Shown here: positions 4,908-5,918 of the stretch, piece after piece | Layout: each line of letters opens with the position of its first letter | Position numbering within the stretch: the first letter of the stretch is position 1 | Assembly: GCA_947627965.1 (NCBI GenBank) | Contig: CANQYA010000066.1 | Coordinates: forward strand, 1-5,918 | DNA length: 5,918 bases | Source of the DNA: an uncultured Bacilli bacterium | Lineage (GTDB): Bacteria; Bacillota_I; Bacilli_A; RF39; UBA660 | Direction: 5' to 3' | The notes under the pieces: generated by a model | What the model saw: only the letters and a program-made list of their open reading frames with translations | Database searches by the model: none | Told to the model about the DNA's origin: nothing | Program-made: the position numbers and the translations under genes

Positions 4908-5918
4908 TTATATTTTATTAGGTAATAAACTTAAAGATACTTTTTGTTTTTCTAAAGATATATCAATGACATAACAATCAACTATATCACCGACACTTAC
5001 TACTTCGCTAGGGTGTTTTATATATTTATCGGTTAACTTTGATATATGAGCTAATCCGTCATTATGAATACCAATATCAATAAAGACACCAAAGTCTACT
5101 ACATTTCTAACTGTACCCTGTAATTTATCGCCAATATGTAAATCTTCAATATGTAAAACATCACTTTTTAATAATGGTTTAGGCATACTGTCTCGCGGAT
5201 CACGATTAGGTTTAGCTAAATCATTAATTATATCTTTTAAAGTATATTTATCAATTCCTAACTTCTTACTTTCACTATCGATATCGATATTAGCCATTTT
5301 TTCTTGTAAGGTTACAGTACCAATATCTTCTTTCTTTAACGATAGGCTATCTAATAACTTAATTACTTCTTGATAATGTTCAGGGTGGATAGATGTCTTA
5401 TCTAAAGGATTATCACCGTCAATAATTCTCATAAAACCAATCGATTGTTCATAAATTTTAGGTGTTATTCCTTTCATTTTTTCTATTTCTTGACGCGATT
5501 TTATTTTACCATTCTTTTCACGATAAGAAAGAATAGTATCAATAGCTTTTTTATTAAGTCCTGAAATATAATTTAAAATAGAACGGGAAGCAGTATTAAT
5601 ATTAACACCCACTTGATTAACGACTTTTGTTACCACAAAATCTAGAGAATTATCTAAATTTTTTTGTGAAACATCGTGTTGGTAAAGACCTACCCCTATA
5701 CTTTTAGGATCTATTTTTACTAATTCAGATAAAGCATCTTGTAGTCTTCGTCCAATACTTATCGCACTTCTTTTTTCAACCGTTAAATTAGGAAACTCAG
5801 AAATAGCTAATTTGCTTGCTGAATAAACACTTGCTCCTGCTTCATTGACAATGACATACTCCACTTTCCTTTTACAACTTTTTATTACATCAGCAATAAA
5901 GCTTTCTGATTCACGAGA
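4908..5918 (-). CDS. tex: Tex family S1 RNA-binding protein, C-terminal part
   Basis: Tex is a conserved cytoplasmic nucleic-acid-binding protein of the bacterial Spt6 relatives, linked to transcription and RNA metabolism. Only the last 336 residues are here; the family is usually about 720 residues, so the N-terminal half lies beyond 5918. The frame is open to the window edge: 18 codons precede the GTG at 5862-5864, which is therefore internal and not the start. Numbering from the window edge, the fragment shows the end of the YqgF/RNase H-like domain (YVIVNEAGASVYSAS, 21-35) and the IGVGLYQHDV motif (about 75-84). A helix-hairpin-helix region follows with NINTAS and GLNKKAIDTI (about 106-165). 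Family signatures NPLDKTSIHPE (170-180) and RDPRD (239-243) come next. A complete S1 domain (about 263-332) with the GTVRNVVDFGVFIDIG core ends the protein. A terminator follows the TAA stop. Confidence 0.96.
   Translation of the reverse strand, partial: SRESESFIADVIKSCKRKVEYVIVNEAGASVYSASKLAISEFPNLTVEKRSAISIGRRLQDALSELVKIDPKSIGVGLYQHDVSQKNLDNSLDFVVTKVVNQVGVNINTASRSILNYISGLNKKAIDTILSYREKNGKIKSRQEIEKMKGITPKIYEQSIGFMRIIDGDNPLDKTSIHPEHYQEVIKLLDSLSLKKEDIGTVTLQEKMANIDIDSESKKLGIDKYTLKDIINDLAKPNRDPRDSMPKPLLKSDVLHIEDLHIGDKLQGTVRNVVDFGVFIDIGIHNDGLAHISKLTDKYIKHPSEVVSVGDIVDCYVIDISLEKQKVSLSLLPNKI

Noticed and set aside
5862..5864. GTG as the start of a 318-residue S1 protein
   Set aside because: The frame stays open upstream to the window edge, and the upstream codons fit the Tex family, so this is an internal valine codon.
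47..5918. Mycoplasma-type code with TGA read as Trp, considered because of the AT-rich Mollicutes-like flavour
   Set aside because: All genes read full length under the standard bacterial code, and Trp codons checked are TGG. No gene in the window ends in TGA, so this is not fully decisive, but nothing requires recoding.

Overview
The window is AT-rich chromosomal DNA with short intergenic gaps, strong Shine-Dalgarno sites, sigma-A-type promoters and hairpin/U-tract terminators. A lipobox lipoprotein, a C-terminal cell-wall-type sorting signal and a Firmicutes-style Tex protein point to a low-GC Gram-positive bacterium (Bacillota, perhaps an uncultured gut lineage near Bacilli/RF39; the exact lineage is inference). 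Trp is encoded by TGG where checked, and the five stop codons are TAA (four) or TAG (one), so nothing suggests a recoded genetic code. A probable iron-sulfur-binding cysteine set in TrpRS would fit an anaerobe.

Layout: (1) 22-1057, minus strand: trpS with its terminator. (2) 1058-1163: a divergent intergenic region with the trpS promoter and the upstream region of a lipoprotein gene. (3) 1164-1729, plus strand: a small uncharacterised lipoprotein and its terminator. (4) 1731-3205, plus strand: a promoter and a polytopic membrane protein of the O-antigen ligase/polymerase (Wzy_C/WaaL-like) family. (5) 3206-3485: a 280-base convergent gap with several hairpins, including a plus-strand terminator and a minus-strand terminator. 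(6) 3486-4740, minus strand: a secreted surface protein with a signal peptide, an NPSTG-type sorting signal and its own consensus promoter. (7) 4741-4907: a gap holding a palindrome and the tex terminator. (8) 4908-5918, minus strand: the C-terminal part of tex, which runs off the window.

The genes look like separate monocistronic units, not one pathway: two housekeeping genes (trpS, tex) enclose three cell-envelope genes (lipoprotein, glycopolymer ligase/polymerase, anchored surface protein). I see no clear new multi-gene system. The points most worth a second look are the cysteine motif in TrpRS resembling the [4Fe-4S]-binding motif of Thermotoga TrpRS, the non-canonical NPSTG anchor, and a pair of about 40-base imperfect inverted repeats, each carrying a terminator, that flank the surface-protein gene.
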